A stretch of 64,000 nucleotides of DNA from Zobellia barbeyronii (GCF_018603515.1 NZ_JACATN010000007.1:1-64000); one strand, 5' to 3'; shown: positions 27,256 through 36,640, counted from the stretch's first letter. Translations and numbers: made by a program. Notes: a model not told the origin generated them from the letters alone.

Positions 27256-27291
27256 AAAAGCCCTGAAACAAAATTGTTTCAGGGCTTTTTT
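27256..27291 (+). terminator. Terminator after second tRNA-Lys
   Basis: AAGCCCTGAAACA (27258-27270) pairs with TGTTTCAGGGCTT (27275-27287), with T-run after it. Confidence 0.85.
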
Positions 27292-27865
27292 CATAGGGTC
27301 TAAATTGGATTGGAAAATATTTTCCAAAATTCATTACACAGAGGTAGTCATCTTATTATCTTAAACTAAATATTGGTTCTCAACCTTATATCATCTAACA
27401 TCAGAAACAGCAATTACGAGCTTATCTAAGCCATTATCCATACTCTTTTGAGTATCCGTATTTACAAAACAATATCTCTGGAATTCAGGACCCTATTACC
27501 GACTACTCATAAAGAGCAATAGCACCTACAAAAGATATGACACAACCGTATTGATACTTGTTTATGGTTTATTTATGTTCAGAAAAACCTTGTCCAAAAA
27601 CTAGGATCAAAACAAAAGGATATATACATACTCTAAAAATGAATATCGATATTTCACCAAGTCAGCATTGACCAAAACTTCAGAATCTTTGACTAGCTTT
27701 GATATATAAACACATCTTTTCAAAGATGGTTGATTGCTGCAGAGCTATATAGGTGCGGTGCTATAGTAATCTACAATAATTTATAAACGACCTATTGGCT
27801 CGTATCCATTTAGAAAAAAAATATTCTTTTCCAAAAAACAAAAACTCTGGAAAAAGAATTGAAGC
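27292..27865. other. Gene-free region with probable decayed coding sequence
   Basis: About 570 bases with stops in all frames and no clear gene. It lies directly before the type ISP restriction-modification remnant, and could hold the eroded upstream part of that gene, but I cannot align any frame to the family with confidence. Confidence 0.4.
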
Positions 27866-28414
27866 GTGAACGATAAAATAAATATCATGGATTCAAAAAA
27901 TAAAATCCAATCCACAAAGATAGAAGTGAGTTTTTCCATTCCCAAAGAAATGGCTTACCTGTATTGGGAAATCGGAAAACCGAAACCGAAACAGCAAAAT
28001 AAATCAATCGTACAAAACACCTTGGAAAGAAGTTTTGACCTAGACCCAAAAATTGCCAAAACTATTGAAGTAAAATTAAAGTTGAATTTTATGATTGAAT
28101 TAAAGGAAACCGGCAATGTGTGTATGGCAAACAGTCCCGAAGTGCGTGATGAATATAAGAACAACTTTTACACCAATGATATTTTGCATTATATATACGC
28201 CATACTGTATTCTCCAGGCTACCACGAGAAAAATAATAAGTTTGCAAAAAACCTTTTATTTCAAATCCCCTACCCTAGCAATCCGAACTGTTTTTGGAAA
28301 TTAGTAAGTCTTGGCACACAATTAAAGATGTTTCATTTATTGAGGTTAACTACCCTTAAAAATTACACCCAAGAAACCGATGAAATTTTAAAAAATATAG
28401 CGGAAATTGAGTAG
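27866..28414 (+). pseudogene. Remnant of a type ISP restriction-modification enzyme (C-terminal part)
   Basis: An open frame of 182 residues with similarity to the target-recognition end of type ISP (LlaBIII-like) restriction-modification enzymes, which are normally over 1000 residues. The recognisable stretch is NVCMANSPEVRDEYK, then ILHYIYAILYSPGYHEKNNK, LLFQIPYPSNPNCFWKLVSL and GTQLKMFHLL; the last few residues (YTQETDEILKNIAEIE) match the very end of the family. The conserved NFYIGGYQPAQKW-type block expected between them is missing, so an internal deletion is likely. Residues 1-50 do not align, although LYWEIGK resembles a DUF1016 start. No helicase, nuclease or methylase domain is left. 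A decayed defence gene. Confidence 0.7.
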
Positions 28415-28514
28415 AAAAAATTCGACAAAAATGAGATAGCCCGAATAAAGTAGTATTCATAAGCTATGAATAGCCTAACGGCAAAAGCCGATTAAATAGA
28501 ATATCCTGCTTAAA

Positions 28515-29276
28515 TCAGGAACCAACCCAGTCCTTAAATTCGGTAGCTTTTGCCTTGCTGACTATAATGCGCTCGTCGCAAACAGGGTTTACTACCACAA
28601 CAAGTTTACCACTAAAATAGGGTTTGATGTTCACAATAGCCTCTCTATTCACCAAGAATTGTCTATTGACCCTATGAAAATCCTCAGGAGACAATTCTTC
28701 TTCTATATCTTCCAGCTTGTTGTCCATACTGTAAGATTTATTATCTAAGGTTATCCCTTTTACAATTCCTGTATCTACTCTAAAATAGGCGATATTTATG
28801 GTTTTTAGAGGAATCATCTCCTCGCGATAGTTAACCAAAAAAGTGGATTTATAGCTTTTCGACTTTGTTTTTATCAAATCAAGCAAGCCTTTTACCTGAT
28901 GGTCGGCAATTCCTTGTTCCTTGTTCTGAACCTTAAATTGTTGCAGCGCATCAGAAAGTTCGTCCTGATCTATAGGTTTCAATAAATAATCAATACTGTT
29001 AAACTTGAATGCTTTTAGGGTATATTGGTTATAGGCGGTCGCAAATATTACAGGGATATTTATTGCAACCCTATCAAAAATTTCGAACGAAACCCCATCT
29101 GCAAGGTGAATGTCCATAAAAATCAATTCGGCCTCATGGGGTTTTGAAAGAAAAGCTACCGAAGATTTTACAGAGTCAAGTACCTTAAGTATTTCAATAT
29201 CACTATCTATGGTATGGAGCAGATACGTAAGATTATCGCTTGCTGCCAATTCATCCTCTATGATTACCACCTTCAT
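28515..29276 (-). CDS. LytTR-family response regulator
   Basis: 253 residues. Receiver domain at 1-120 (VVIIEDELAA start with acidic pocket, phospho-acceptor Asp in LIFMDIHLADG, Lys in YLLKPI) and a LytTR DNA-binding domain at about 150-250 (VDTGIVKGITLDNKSY, HRVNRQFLVNREAIVNIKPY). It is coded with its histidine kinase; the start overlaps the kinase stop by four bases. Targets are not known, but the repeat-protein gene upstream at 30447 is a candidate. Confidence 0.93.
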   Translation of the reverse strand: MKVVIIEDELAASDNLTYLLHTIDSDIEILKVLDSVKSSVAFLSKPHEAELIFMDIHLADGVSFEIFDRVAINIPVIFATAYNQYTLKAFKFNSIDYLLKPIDQDELSDALQQFKVQNKEQGIADHQVKGLLDLIKTKSKSYKSTFLVNYREEMIPLKTINIAYFRVDTGIVKGITLDNKSYSMDNKLEDIEEELSPEDFHRVNRQFLVNREAIVNIKPYFSGKLVVVVNPVCDERIIVSKAKATEFKDWVGS

Positions 29277-30307
29277 GTTACTTTATTTAATGGAAGTTCC
29301 ACACTAAAGATACCGTTTTCGGTACGTACGGTCAATTCTTGTTTACGTAACAATGAATATCTCTTTTTCAGGTTCAATAGTCCATTTTTTGTCCCTTCGA
29401 CCAATGTGTTCCGTGGTCTGATGGCATTTTCTACATAAATTGAACCTTCCTTTGAAAAAATGTTGACCAACAAAGGGTTTGCTTCCGAAATCTCATTATG
29501 TTTTACGGCATTTTCAACGAGCAGTTGCAAGGCCAAAGGTGGTATCCTCTCCACAAGAAATTCATTCTTTATTTTAATATCAATAGAAAAACGGTCTCGG
29601 TATCTCGTGCGTATCAAGTACGTGTAACTTTCCAGGAATTTAAGTTCCTCTTTTACACTGGTTAAATCGCCTTCCCCACTCTGCAATATATACCGGTACA
29701 TGTGTGATAGTTTTTTCACAAACTTCGTGGCCTCTTCGTTATCACGAATAAGAGAGGTCAATGAATTCAGAGAGTTGAACAAAAAGTGCGGGTCAATCTG
29801 GTTTTTTAACGCCATAAGCTCGTTTTGCAAACTCTCCTGCTTCAAATGTTCGTTTTCTATGCGGCTTTCTTGTTTATCGGCTTGCAGTCGCAAAATCCTC
29901 CCTATAAAAAACTGTGCAATCAACAGATTGACATAGGTGAATTTTAAAAAGCCATTGTCGCGCTCCGTAATTTCGGTATCTAACAAAACGGGGTGTAAAA
30001 ATTTAAACAAGGTAAGGGCCGCTACCAATACTGTAAGGTTAGCCAAGACCAAAACCACCATTCGTACTCTGGTAGACCATTTGAATTTTGCATACCCGAT
30101 GTTCGCATTTAGCTCCAATATCGCCCAAGAGAAAGAAAAGGAGAAAATCAGGCGGTAAAGCGTATTCATAACCCATTCCGCAGAAAAACTAAATTTCCCT
30201 TGGCTTATCATTTCATACAGAAAAATGGTCTTTGGTAGCGATGCCAAGATAGCAAGTAGCAGGGCTATCTTGATAATAGTAGATTGTTTTACTAGTTTTA
30301 GAGCCAT
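29273..30307 (-). CDS. LytS-like sensor histidine kinase
   Basis: 344 residues. Four membrane helices (about 10-30, 45-65, 78-100, 120-140), a coiled-coil linker (about 145-170) and a His_kinase domain with QIDPHFLFNSLNSLTSLIR, in which the His is the phospho-acceptor. An ATPase domain follows (PLALQLLVENAVKH N-box; NGLLNLKKRYSLL). This is the kinase form that pairs with LytTR regulators. No extracellular sensor domain is seen, so the signal is probably sensed in the membrane. Confidence 0.9.
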   Translation of the reverse strand: MALKLVKQSTIIKIALLLAILASLPKTIFLYEMISQGKFSFSAEWVMNTLYRLIFSFSFSWAILELNANIGYAKFKWSTRVRMVVLVLANLTVLVAALTLFKFLHPVLLDTEITERDNGFLKFTYVNLLIAQFFIGRILRLQADKQESRIENEHLKQESLQNELMALKNQIDPHFLFNSLNSLTSLIRDNEEATKFVKKLSHMYRYILQSGEGDLTSVKEELKFLESYTYLIRTRYRDRFSIDIKIKNEFLVERIPPLALQLLVENAVKHNEISEANPLLVNIFSKEGSIYVENAIRPRNTLVEGTKNGLLNLKKRYSLLRKQELTVRTENGIFSVELPLNKVT

Positions 30308-30334
30308 GGGAAAGTCTGTATGGAAGAACTATTT

Positions 30335-30342
30335 CAAATTTA
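30335..30342 (-). promoter_or_regulatory. -7 element before the LytS-like kinase gene
   Basis: TAAATTTG on the minus strand, 28 bases before the ATG at 30307. The -33 TTG is not well placed. Confidence 0.3.
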
Positions 30343-30446
30343 CATCAATTTTGTTTCGAAGGATACACACAAAGTTGTGGTTTCTTAAAACAAAATAGGC
30401 TTTCAAATAATATTGAAAGCCTAGTCTATTATTGCTGATTTAAACC

Positions 30447-30863
30447 TTATTTGGAAAAGGCATTAAAGTTTTTAGGGAGATAGTTCTGAACATCCAAACC
30501 TAAATTTATTTCTTCCTGTTCTTCTATAAAGGTAATATCATCCATTTTAAACACCATACCGTCATAGGCATTAAAACCGTTGGGCAAATATTTTAAGGTG
30601 TTAAAGCCGATATTAATTTCTTCTCCTTTTTCAATAAAATCAATATCATCCAAAACCGTCTCCATACCTACATAAGCATCAAAACCTTCTGGCAAATACA
30701 GTGCCGTGTCAAGGCCTAAATCTATTTCCTCTTCCTCTTCTATAAAAGTGATATCCTTTACCCTTAGACTATCACAATCGGTTTTGCAATCATCTTTTCC
30801 ACTAAAGGACATAAATGACGCTCCCAAAAATACCATACTTAAGACTGTTGTTACTTTTTTCAT
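30447..30863 (-). CDS. Small secreted protein with three 36-residue repeats
   Basis: 138 residues with an N-terminal signal segment (residues 2-22) and then three tandem repeats at about 37, 73 and 109, each with the form DITFIEEEEEIDLGLDT, then YLPEGFDAY. The repeats are acidic and share a strict 36-residue period. I do not recognise a known family beyond the pattern. It lies 139 bases upstream of the kinase gene on the same strand, so co-regulation with, or sensing by, the LytTR system is possible. A -7 element (TACATTTG, 30911-30918, minus) precedes it. Confidence 0.7.
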   Translation of the reverse strand: MKKVTTVLSMVFLGASFMSFSGKDDCKTDCDSLRVKDITFIEEEEEIDLGLDTALYLPEGFDAYVGMETVLDDIDFIEKGEEINIGFNTLKYLPNGFNAYDGMVFKMDDITFIEEQEEINLGLDVQNYLPKNFNAFSK

Positions 30864-30910
30864 AATTTCTAATTATATATGTTTTTAAAATTCTTTTTCA
30901 ACTTCTTAGA

Positions 30911-30918
30911 CAAATGTA
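30911..30918 (-). promoter_or_regulatory. -7 element before the small repeat-protein gene
   Basis: TACATTTG on the minus strand, 47 bases before the ATG at 30863. No good -33 element. Confidence 0.35.
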
Positions 30919-31180
30919 GGCCTATGTATTTCTTGAAATAGGGCCTTATTAAGTGAAATGACCAAATGTAGAAGTGAAACGACTTTTCAGGCAAGTGAAG
31001 TTGGTAGGGAAGTAAAAAAAATATTACTTATTTCAGAACAGTCTCTTAACTCCAGATAAAAGGGTCATTCAAAAACCACTAATCCGTGGTTAAAAAAGAG
31101 TATTTCGAGAAAAGTATTTATTTTTTCTGCCGTTCTCCTACAGCATAAAATAAATTTCATTAAAGACCTCAGGATAAAAA
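30919..31180. other. Gene-free spacer
   Basis: No coding frame. A six-base hairpin ACCAC/GTGGT with T or A flanks lies near 31076-31092 but has no adjacent gene to end. Confidence 0.4.
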
Positions 31181-31227
31181 ATAAAAAAACCCAACCCTAT
31201 TCTAATTTATAGAATAGGGTTGGGTTT
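31181..31227 (-). terminator. Terminator after nrdA
   Basis: An 18-base perfect stem (31187-31204 with 31210-31227) with a five-base loop. On the minus strand it runs into a T-rich stretch, 44 bases after the nrdA stop. Confidence 0.9.
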
Positions 31228-31270
31228 TAATAAAGTAAAATATAAGCCTTAGATAGCGATGCTTTGAAGC

Positions 31271-33058
31271 TTATGCCTCACAACTAGCGCAATCCTTTTT
31301 CTGCTTAAATTTTTGAGCTGCATTCATACTATGCTGATAGTAAAGAGATTTTAACCCAAGTTTCCATGCCGTAACATGAATCTTATTTATTTCTTTTACT
31401 GGCATATCTGGATGCACTATTATGTTTACCGATTGGCCTTGGTCAATATGATTTTGACGGTTTGCCGCTTGATAGATAATATCCATCTGGTCTATTTCAG
31501 AATACGTTTTGAACACATCTTTTTCTAGTTCCGTCAAGAACTCCAAGTGCTGTACAGAACCATCGCGTTCACGAATACTATGCCATACCTCTGTTGTATT
31601 CTTTCCTTTTTCTTCCAATAAATCCAATAAAAATGGATTTTTGATAGTCGTCTTTACTTTGGCAATATCCTTTACATAAATATTTGACCAAATTGGCTCA
31701 ATACCTTGTGATACCTGTCCTAAAATAAAAGCTGAAGATGTTGTTGGTGCTACTGCATTTAAAGTTGCATTACGTCTACCATATCCTTTAAGAACGGCTG
31801 GCTCACCAAACTTAGCTGCCAACTCTTCTGACGCCTTGTATGATTTCTCCTTTATTCCCTTAAATATTTCACTATTTAAGTTAAACGCTTCTTGACTGTT
31901 GAAAGGCAATCTTTTTGATTGTAACAAAGAGTGCCACCCTAAAACACCAAGACCTAAGGCACGGTTATCTTTAGCAAAATTATAAGCACGTTCCATAAAA
32001 AGAAAAGTCTGTCTGTCTTCACGAGAATCAGAATCGCGGTATCTTTCTAGTTTTTCAATAAATTCAGTAATAACGGCATCTAAGAAATATACCATTGTTT
32101 CAACTGCATCGGTATCTTTCCACTTATCATAATGCAACACGTTTACTGAAGACAATACACATACAAACGACCAATCATCGTTTGATGGTAACATTATCTC
32201 TGTACAAAGGTTACTTGCATATATAGGTAAATCTTTCTCTTTGTATACGTCTGATGCACCATTGTTGGCATTATCGGTAAAGAATATGTATGGATACCCC
32301 ATCTCTCCTCTACGTTGCAATACTTTAGCCCAAATAGAGCGTTTATCCGTATCGCCATCAATCATATCCTTCATCCATGCATCAGTTACCGTTACCCCAT
32401 GGGTAAGCTCCTGAATAGGATTTCCTTCCGTACCAATTTCTAAGAACTCCATAATGTCTGGATGCTCAATAGGCAAGTATGGTGAAAAACGACCACGACG
32501 AACCGAACCTTGACTTACAACATCTACCATAGATTCAAAAAGCTGCATAATATGCACAGCTCCTGAAGCTTGACCGTTGTTTTTTACCTCAGCACCACGA
32601 TGCCTTATTTTTCCAAAATAACCAGAAGTACCTCCACCCATTTTAGACATCATACCAACTTCTGATTGGGTATATAAAATATTACCCATATCATCGCCTA
32701 TATGCGAACCAAAACAACTAATTGGTAACCCTCTTTCTTTTCCGAAGTTTGACCATACCGGAGATGCCAAAGAGAAAAACCCTTCTGACATGTAACCAAA
32801 AAATTTGTCGGAGAAACCTGGCATGTCTAACAACTGTTCTGCTCTATCCGCGATTTCGCGAATACGTTGCTCAGCAGTTACGCCTTTGGTTAAATATCCA
32901 GAGTTTAAAAAGTTAAGACTGTGGTCGGTAAGCCACTCAAAACCGCCTTTCGGTTCATTCTTAGTGTTTTTAAGAGCTTCTTTTCTTGCGTTCACAAGTT
33001 GGTCTTGCTCTGAGATTGTTTCTTTAATTTGTGAGGTGGTAGTGTTTAATTCGTTCAT
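31271..33058 (-). CDS. nrdA: Ribonucleoside-diphosphate reductase, catalytic subunit without ATP-cone
   Basis: 595 residues, shorter than the E. coli type because it lacks the N-terminal ATP-cone. It starts directly with the catalytic barrel. Conserved Cys regions are LPISCFGSH, SNLCTEIMLPS and the C-terminal DCASCEA redox pair; the loop with GGGTSGYFGKIRHRG is also present. Makes deoxyribonucleotides using the radical from NrdB. The start codon directly follows the nrdB stop, so the two are made together. Not truncated: both ends align with cone-less class I alpha subunits. Confidence 0.94.
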   Translation of the reverse strand: MNELNTTTSQIKETISEQDQLVNARKEALKNTKNEPKGGFEWLTDHSLNFLNSGYLTKGVTAEQRIREIADRAEQLLDMPGFSDKFFGYMSEGFFSLASPVWSNFGKERGLPISCFGSHIGDDMGNILYTQSEVGMMSKMGGGTSGYFGKIRHRGAEVKNNGQASGAVHIMQLFESMVDVVSQGSVRRGRFSPYLPIEHPDIMEFLEIGTEGNPIQELTHGVTVTDAWMKDMIDGDTDKRSIWAKVLQRRGEMGYPYIFFTDNANNGASDVYKEKDLPIYASNLCTEIMLPSNDDWSFVCVLSSVNVLHYDKWKDTDAVETMVYFLDAVITEFIEKLERYRDSDSREDRQTFLFMERAYNFAKDNRALGLGVLGWHSLLQSKRLPFNSQEAFNLNSEIFKGIKEKSYKASEELAAKFGEPAVLKGYGRRNATLNAVAPTTSSAFILGQVSQGIEPIWSNIYVKDIAKVKTTIKNPFLLDLLEEKGKNTTEVWHSIRERDGSVQHLEFLTELEKDVFKTYSEIDQMDIIYQAANRQNHIDQGQSVNIIVHPDMPVKEINKIHVTAWKLGLKSLYYQHSMNAAQKFKQKKDCASCEA

Positions 33059-34333
33059 TTAGAAAAGGTCGTCACTAGTTATACTTTGGGTTCTTTTACT
33101 ATAATTGATAGAGCGCTTCACAAAGAAATCGCCATGTTTGGTTCCTATAATTTCATCATCAAACCATTCTGTTTCCGTCAATAGTTTTTCATCGACATCA
33201 AATATTTTGTCAATTCCAATACTACTTAAAGAATTATTGAATCGGTTTTTAATAAATTCATTTATCACTGCTTTTGGCAAGAAGTCTAATTCTCCTTGCT
33301 CAAAAATCCAATCTACTATTTCACTTTCGGCAATAAATGCTTCATGACACATATCTTGTATCATAGTGCTGTATTCTTCATCAAACCAATCTGGATTTTC
33401 ATCCTTAATGATTTTAATAACATCAATACCAAAGTCACCATGAATCTGTTCTTCCTTAGAGGTAGCTTCAACCACGTTAGAAATACCCTTAAACATATTC
33501 TTGTGCTTGTTGAAAGCCATTATGATCAAAAACTGAGAGAAAAGAGAAACATGCTCAATAAACAAAGAAAACAACAAAATTGATTCTGCATACTCCTTGT
33601 TATCTACACTTTTTGCATTCTTAAGTGCTGTTTCTAGATACTGCACCCGCTTCATCATCACCGGCTTCTTCTTTAAATTTTTAAACTCTGCATTGAGTCC
33701 TAAAATTTCAAGTAAATGAGAATATGCATCTGCATGACGTACTTCACTTTCTGCAAAAGTAGCTCCAACCGAACCAATTTCCGGTTTAGGCATTTTATGG
33801 TAGATATCTCCCCAGAAACTTTTTACAGCAACTTCTATTTGGGAAATAGCCAACATGGTATTTTTGATAGCACTTCTTTCCGATTCTTCAAGTCCGGTTT
33901 TAAAATCTTGAATATCACTTGTGAAATTAAATTCCGTATGTATCCAATATGAGTGACGAATAGCCGGAACATATTCATACAACTGCGGATATTCGTACGG
34001 CTTTAAGTTGATGCGCTTCTCAAAGATATTTGACTTTCTTTTTTGAGCCTGCTCGTTACGATACAAGATATATCCTTTGGCAACGTCAAAAAACCCACCT
34101 TCCATGAGTCTGTTTTCAACAAAATCTTGCACTTCTTCTACCGTAGGTACATAATTATTATCTAGCGCACTTCGTTCCAGGAGTGAAGCGTGAACGTTAT
34201 TTGCTATACGTTCTGCATCGTTAGGACCACCATGAGACGCTGCCGTCATGGCTTTCATAATAGCCTCAGTTATTTTGTATAACTGAAACGGTTTCTTGGA
34301 AAAATCCCTTTTTATAAGGTGTGTTATCTGCAT
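33059..34333 (-). CDS. nrdB: Ribonucleotide reductase, radical-generating subunit with N-terminal ATP-cone
   Basis: 424 residues. Residues about 1-100 form an ATP-cone (LIKRDFSKKPFQLYKITEAI start), normally found on NrdA. The rest is the ferritin-like fold with metal ligands in IEVAVKSFW, ESEVRHADAYSHL, FIEHVSLFSQ and SKEEQIHGDFG. A Tyr is present at the position of the E. coli radical tyrosine (HADAYSHL). This design is known from Leeuwenhoekiella blandensis, where ATP gives active dimers and dATP gives inactive tetramers through cone contacts, with a Mn centre. First gene of the nrdB-nrdA pair. Confidence 0.95.
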   Translation of the reverse strand: MQITHLIKRDFSKKPFQLYKITEAIMKAMTAASHGGPNDAERIANNVHASLLERSALDNNYVPTVEEVQDFVENRLMEGGFFDVAKGYILYRNEQAQKRKSNIFEKRINLKPYEYPQLYEYVPAIRHSYWIHTEFNFTSDIQDFKTGLEESERSAIKNTMLAISQIEVAVKSFWGDIYHKMPKPEIGSVGATFAESEVRHADAYSHLLEILGLNAEFKNLKKKPVMMKRVQYLETALKNAKSVDNKEYAESILLFSLFIEHVSLFSQFLIIMAFNKHKNMFKGISNVVEATSKEEQIHGDFGIDVIKIIKDENPDWFDEEYSTMIQDMCHEAFIAESEIVDWIFEQGELDFLPKAVINEFIKNRFNNSLSSIGIDKIFDVDEKLLTETEWFDDEIIGTKHGDFFVKRSINYSKRTQSITSDDLF

Positions 34334-35116
34334 AGGAAATGAATCTTAAAATTCTTCTTCAGAAGAAGTATAAAGGTCTTGTTTTATTCCTCGTATTTCT
34401 CTTAAATCAAAGTAATGTTTTCAGACTTTTATTAACAACCATCAAAAAAAAGGGTAAACTAATTGTCTTCTAGAGAGTTGTCTAAGAAAAGAAAAATAGA
34501 TACAATTTAAAGCGCTAGATAGATTAAATACTATATCTAGTTCCCGATTATAAGAACTCCTAAATTGAGCTTTTTTTGAGTTATTATTTAATTTCATTTG
34601 GTTAGTAACTCTTATTTAAAAATTATAAGAAAAAGTTTGCAAGTGATTGTTTCTGTATTTTATCACTACCTCTTATACTCATTTTACAAAATCACCAAAT
34701 TATTCCTTTGCTTCTACTTTTTTCATTTTGTAATTATGCATTTGTTCTTCGATTAGGTGATTGCTTTTCTGAGCTAAGAAAAGCTGAAAAATCATAAGAA
34801 TAAGTAGTTTCCAGTTGAATTGATTCAATGGTTCAAAACTCATCAACCGGGTAAATTCTCCTCATCTTAAAATAGCTTTATCACACCTCACAATACTCAT
34901 TAATCATTGACAATCAGTATTTTAAATAGTATAATTATATCTGTTCCGTTTATAGGCATGCTCTTTGTCTCTAATAGCATTAACCTAAAAATATTGTGAT
35001 AATTTTCTGAAAATCAAACAGATAACAGTTACCAATCCTAATTAGTTACTCCTACAAGTGCTCCTATTTACTAACTGTTAACTATAGAAAGAACACAAGA
35101 GTCAAAAACACAACAT
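34334..35116. other. Gene-free AT-rich region between divergent nrdB and the Usp operon
   Basis: About 780 bases with no credible frame on either strand. It must hold the promoters for nrdB (leftward) and for the genes at 35117 (rightward). I see no clear NrdR-type palindrome and no full -33/-7 pair. An almost palindromic ACTATATCTAGT lies near 34531-34542. Confidence 0.45.
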
Positions 35117-35509
35117 ATGAACGCAATAGAACCATTTTATCCGCATGAATCCGATAGCCGCATCATGATGGAAAAAGATAAAGTAGAAGTCACTAATTGG
35201 ACGGACGATCTTGAATATATAAACGAGGAATTAGATTATCTGATAGATATTGAAGAACGGATGCTGCACAACACGCAACTCTATCAACAGCTAAAAGAAA
35301 TAAAGAAAGAGAACAAATCGCAAATAGGAACATTACAAAACCATGGCAGCAACATGCGCCATATAGTAGAATGTGACACTGTGCAATGTGATGCCTTCTA
35401 TCTGCATAAGCATGAAAAAAATAGGTTGGTTTACCTGGAGCACATAAGAAGATATAGGACTTTAAAAAGAATGGTGTTATCGCAAATTCTTTTGAATGTG
35501 AAAAGCTAA
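35117..35509 (+). CDS. Small coiled-coil protein, function unknown
   Basis: 130 residues, charged, without signal peptide or membrane helix. Helical heptads run from about 30 to 75 (DDLEYINEELDYLIDIEERM) and again at 105-130. I do not recognise a family. The gene is followed after 13 bases by a 27-codon frame and then by a universal stress protein gene on the same strand, so it is likely part of a stress-linked operon. Confidence 0.65.
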   Translation: MNAIEPFYPHESDSRIMMEKDKVEVTNWTDDLEYINEELDYLIDIEERMLHNTQLYQQLKEIKKENKSQIGTLQNHGSNMRHIVECDTVQCDAFYLHKHEKNRLVYLEHIRRYRTLKRMVLSQILLNVKS

Positions 35510-35522
35510 ATTTTAAAATATT

Positions 35523-35606
35523 ATGAGCCCTAAATCAATACTTACTGTACAGGTTATTAGGGAAAGAATAAAGAACGAAAAAGAGAAACAAGAAAAGGAA
35601 GTTTGA
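35523..35606 (+). CDS. Possible 27-residue peptide
   Basis: ATG at 35523 to TGA at 35604-35606 gives a 27-residue peptide, with a hydrophobic start (SILTVQVIRERI) and a tail of alternating Lys, Glu and Gln. It lies between the coiled-coil gene and usp with gaps of 13 and 52 bases on the same strand. Such short frames can occur by chance; the operon position is the only support. Confidence 0.35.
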   Translation: MSPKSILTVQVIRERIKNEKEKQEKEV

Positions 35607-35658
35607 CTGCTGGTCTGGTAAATCAATTTGAATATAAAGAACATTAAAAAAAACAATC

Positions 35659-36507
35659 ATGGGGAAAAAGATACTATTGCCAACAGATTTTTCAAAGTAT
35701 TCGTTGAACGCTATTCAATACGCTATCAAACTCTATGAAAATAAAGACTGTGATTTTTATATCCTAAACACGTATGCAAAAGATACACATGGGTTGGATA
35801 GTCTTACTCTTTTAGATCCAGACGAGGCTTTCAACAAGCTATCTGAAAAACGTTCAAAACAAGGTCTTGGAGAAATTCTCACCCGTTTAACCTTTGAAAA
35901 CGATAACCCCAGACATCGTTTTCATGTTCTTTCCCGTTCCACCCTCTTTCTAGACGCCGTAAAAGATATAATTGAGAATATGGAGATAGACATCCTAATA
36001 ATGGGTGCAAAGGGAACGACCAACAAAAGAATGGCAAACTACGGTAAGATGGCTATATCCGTTATAGAAAATATTAGAAAATGTCCTGTTCTCATAGTTC
36101 CAAAAAATGCAATTTTTAATTCCAATAAAGAAATTGTATTAGCTACCGACTTTAAAAACGACTTCAATTTTTTTGATATTAAACACTTGGCAGAAATAGC
36201 AAAACTGAGTAACTCTAGTATTCAGGTGCTAAGCTTAGAAGATTCAGATGCGTTGGATGCTGAGCAGAAAAGGAATAAAACATTACTGACTACATATTTC
36301 AAAAATATTGATCACAACTTCACTATCATACACAATGTAGAAATGAATACTGCTTTAAATTGCTTCGTTGAAATTAGGCGTAGTAATATGATAAGTTACA
36401 TTAATAAGAAACGTACATTTTGGGAAAGGATGGGGTTTGGAAAACCTACTTTGGACCGCTTAGGATATTTTGAAGATGTTCCCGTTCTTGCTATAAACGA
36501 CAAATAG
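35659..36507 (+). CDS. Tandem universal stress protein (UspA family)
   Basis: 282 residues with two Usp-like halves. The first (1-148) begins KKILLPTDFSKYSLNAIQYA and holds the nucleotide-binding pattern MGAKGTTN...SVIENIRKCPVLIVPK. The second (from about 158, EIVLATDFKND) lacks the G-x2-G-x9-GS motif and is degenerate. Usp proteins bind ATP or dimerise and support survival in stress or stationary phase. Cytoplasmic. Last gene of the small operon from 35117. Confidence 0.88.
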   Translation: MGKKILLPTDFSKYSLNAIQYAIKLYENKDCDFYILNTYAKDTHGLDSLTLLDPDEAFNKLSEKRSKQGLGEILTRLTFENDNPRHRFHVLSRSTLFLDAVKDIIENMEIDILIMGAKGTTNKRMANYGKMAISVIENIRKCPVLIVPKNAIFNSNKEIVLATDFKNDFNFFDIKHLAEIAKLSNSSIQVLSLEDSDALDAEQKRNKTLLTTYFKNIDHNFTIIHNVEMNTALNCFVEIRRSNMISYINKKRTFWERMGFGKPTLDRLGYFEDVPVLAINDK

Positions 36508-36571
36508 AAAAACCTTTTTCACATACTTTAATTGTAAAAGATAAAGAAGAACATACTGTTATAGCAGTTTA

Positions 36572-36640
36572 CCACTAAAACGGGGCAATTATTCTATGCA
36601 TAACCTTGCTTGATTCTTTCTATAACTTATTTTTGAGGTG
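36572..36640 (+). repeat. Diverged direct repeat, copy A
   Basis: A 69-base segment that aligns without gaps to 40828-40896, with about 10 mismatches (about 86% identity). The longest perfect part is CAATTATTCTATGCATAACC plus two T. Similarity, with gaps, continues some 40 bases upstream. Copy B carries the promoter region of the MscS gene; copy A has no gene after it on the same strand. Confidence 0.85.

Noticed and set aside
26981-28514. Attachment site duplicated from the tRNA-Lys 3' end
   Set aside because: I saw no further copy of the tRNA end downstream by eye and no integrase gene in the window.
31271-33058. NrdA as a truncated gene
   Set aside because: It is short because it lacks the ATP-cone, which is on NrdB; both ends align with intact cone-less subunits.
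34334-35116. NrdR box upstream of nrdB
   Set aside because: The best candidate, ACTATATCTAGT, is not paired or spaced as NrdR boxes are.
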